Notes under the pieces: model-generated
Told to the model about the DNA's origin: nothing
Databases searched by the model: none
Seen by the model: only the letters and a program-made list of their open reading frames with translations
Shown: positions 14,452 through 15,644 of the stretch, in pieces
Layout: each line of letters opens with the position of its first letter
How positions within the stretch are numbered: the stretch's first letter is position 1
Source of the DNA: VMCP01 sp964645755
GTDB taxonomy: Bacteria; Bacteroidota; Bacteroidia; NS11-12g; UBA955
Assembly (NCBI GenBank): GCA_964645755.1
Contig: CAZYBT010000057.1
Location: forward strand, 1 to 15,644
Direction of reading: 5' to 3'
DNA: 15,644 bases
Position numbers and translations under genes: made by a program

Positions 14452-15194
14452 TGATTCCAAGTTCTAATATCGCAAAGATTATGGGTTTGTTCTTTGGTTT
14501 GAGCGTGAATAATTCCTTTCGGTGTTAAATGATCAATTCTTACTTTCCCAGATGCGTGAATGATGGTATTGGGTGTAAAAATGATGCCTACATGGGTTAC
14601 CTTCCCCGAGTCGTTTTCAAAATAACAAAGATCGCCCGGATTTCTTGCTTGCCACATTTTTTTATTGCCCGAAAGTATTTGTTGGGAAGCATCACGTGGC
14701 ATTTTTATCTGATTCATGAGACCTACAATTTGTACCAATCCACTGCAATCTATTCCGAAGATACTGCGTCCCCCCCATAAATAAGGGGTATTTAAAAACC
14801 ATTTGGCATGTTCAAGTAAGTTGGTAATTTGATTGTTAGAGAGGGCAGAAACCCAATGAAATTCCATTTGATCAATCACCAATTTTTCATTCACAGGAAT
14901 TTTACTACCCGGCGACAATAAAATCACTGATTGTTTACTTTTTAGATAAGTGTAGGGCTCAATCACGAGTTTCCATTGCACATGTGAAAAATCTCTAAAA
15001 GGATACACATACGATTTGGAAATATATCCTGGGTATTGATCGTGGGTTGTTTTAATTTTCAACCATTCGTTGGATTCATCTATCACCATGCAAGTTTCGC
15101 CAAAAAGCAGGGATGTCACCATTTCAGATGCACTACTTGCCTGAGCCCTAACGGGAGCCCATGATTGCAAACATATATATTGAACATCGACCAT
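14448..15194 (-). CDS. SH3 / NlpC-P60 (C40) peptidase, likely cytoplasmic gamma-D-Glu-diamino acid endopeptidase
   Basis: The protein is 248 aa with no signal peptide. Residues 5-63 form a bacterial SH3 domain (APVRAQASSASEMVTSLLFGE, then WLKIKTTHDQYPGYISKSYV), and 65-120 look like a second SH3-like domain. The C-terminal NlpC/P60 domain (125-245) has YLWGGRSIFGIDCSGLVQ with catalytic C150, then GKVTHVGIIF with H201, and IHASGKV with H213 completing the likely Cys-His-His set. Two SH3 domains, no export signal and this length fit YkfC / dipeptidyl-peptidase VI enzymes, which cut gamma-D-Glu-meso-diaminopimelate bonds of muropeptides in the cytoplasm during wall recycling. It is the first gene of the four-gene operon. 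A G7 run lies just before the catalytic region. Confidence 0.9.
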   Translation of the reverse strand: MVDVQYICLQSWAPVRAQASSASEMVTSLLFGETCMVIDESNEWLKIKTTHDQYPGYISKSYVYPFRDFSHVQWKLVIEPYTYLKSKQSVILLSPGSKIPVNEKLVIDQMEFHWVSALSNNQITNLLEHAKWFLNTPYLWGGRSIFGIDCSGLVQIVGLMNQIKMPRDASQQILSGNKKMWQARNPGDLCYFENDSGKVTHVGIIFTPNTIIHASGKVRIDHLTPKGIIHAQTKEQTHNLCDIRTWNQ

Positions 15195-15200
15195 AGCGAA

Positions 15201-15238
15201 GAAGATACAAAGATGTAAAACCTCGCTGATTTGTCAAA
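15201..15238 (-). promoter_or_regulatory. Candidate promoter of the NlpC/P60 operon
   Basis: On the minus strand, TTTG (15238-15235) is followed after exactly 19 nt by CATCTTTG (15215-15208). That is the Bacteroidota -33/-7 layout with one mismatch in the -7 box (C for T at the first base). The predicted start near 15201 gives a very short leader before the ATG at 15194. Confidence 0.5.
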
Positions 15239-15256
15239 AAATAGTTTTAAGAGCGA

Positions 15257-15604
15257 CTATAAATGTAGACGTGTTTTTCTGTCGAGCAACAAATCTTTGC
15301 TTTCAACATGGTCGGGATCAGGAACACAGCAATCTACGGGACACACAGCAGCACATTGAGGTTCTTCATGAAATCCGGTACATTCTGTACACTTATCGGG
15401 AACAATAAAATAGACCTCTTGGCTAATGGCTTCAAACTTGTGATCCGCTGCCACTTCTTGTCCGTTTGCCATGGTAAACATACCTGTAACACCTGTACCA
15501 TCGGCGATTGTCCAGTCAACTCCCGCTTCATAAATTGCATTGTTAGGACATTCGGGCTCACAGGCGCCGCAGTTGATGCATTCTTCGGTGATAATAATTG
15601 CCAT
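15257..15604 (-). CDS. Ferredoxin with two 4Fe-4S clusters (Alvin-like)
   Basis: This 115-aa cytoplasmic electron carrier starts MAIIITEECINCGACEPECP, giving the first cluster motif C-x2-C-x2-C-x3-C-P. The second group is CTECTGFHEEPQCAAVCP, that is C-x2-C-x8-C-x3-C-P; the longer spacing is typical of Alvin-type ferredoxins, which have very low redox potentials. The insert between the two motifs (about 23-68) is longer than in minimal 2[4Fe-4S] ferredoxins of about 60-80 aa, a form common in Bacteroidota. Partner enzymes are not in the window. It has its own promoter box. The NlpC/P60 operon downstream lies 62 bp away with its own candidate promoter, and no terminator is seen between them. 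Confidence 0.92.
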   Translation of the reverse strand: MAIIITEECINCGACEPECPNNAIYEAGVDWTIADGTGVTGMFTMANGQEVAADHKFEAISQEVYFIVPDKCTECTGFHEEPQCAAVCPVDCCVPDPDHVESKDLLLDRKTRLHL

Positions 15605-15620
15605 TTGAAAATATTTACTG

Positions 15621-15628
15621 CAAATTTA
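15621..15628 (-). promoter_or_regulatory. -7 promoter box of the ferredoxin gene
   Basis: Read on the minus strand this is TAAATTTG, an exact TAnnTTTG match 16 nt before the ferredoxin ATG, predicting a short leader. The matching -33 element would lie beyond the window edge and cannot be checked. Confidence 0.55.
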
Positions 15629-15644
15629 CAACCGTTTTGTATTT

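Overview
The window is about 15.6 kb of an AT-rich bacterial chromosome, most likely from the phylum Bacteroidota and probably Flavobacteriales. The evidence is: several upstream regions carry the Bacteroidota -7 box TAnnTTTG; there is a PorT-like outer-membrane barrel; the arginine decarboxylase is the short fold-III form seen in this phylum; and Shine-Dalgarno sequences are mostly absent. Nothing looks like a phage, plasmid, insertion sequence or CRISPR array. Most genes are ordinary chromosomal ones.

Layout. Positions 1-83 hold the 3' end of rplS (ribosomal protein L19), closed by a strong terminator. A gene-free stretch (136-529) follows, holding a tandem array of ten 13- or 15-bp units. 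A minus-strand cluster (3078 to 530) encodes an outer-membrane barrel protein with a G9 run near its C-terminus, a small NTF2-like lipoprotein and a GT-C membrane glycosyltransferase. Divergent from it is a DAO-family FAD oxidoreductase, whose 3' end overlaps a convergent MerR regulator with a cobalamin-binding domain (CarH/LitR type). Five bases separate that regulator's start from a divergent pair: a TIGR01777 NAD(P)-binding protein and a class I photolyase. This is probably a light-responsive DNA-repair unit, with the B12 photoreceptor controlling the photolyase.

A bidirectional terminator separates the photolyase from malate dehydrogenase (minus). A divergent arginine decarboxylase follows and ends at another strong bidirectional terminator. 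From 15194 down to 10013 is a tight four-gene minus-strand operon: a cytoplasmic SH3/NlpC-P60 peptidase (probably muropeptide recycling), an unknown 148-aa protein, an unknown 826-aa secreted protein with LRR-like repeats, and a sodium:solute symporter. Joins are an ATGA overlap, a 3-nt gap and a TAATG overlap. The window ends with a two-cluster 4Fe-4S ferredoxin.

The points most worth following are the CarH-photolyase pair with its 5-bp gap, the possible phase-variable G9 run in the outer-membrane protein, the four-gene operon with two unrecognised proteins, and the symmetric 3-4-3 repeat array.
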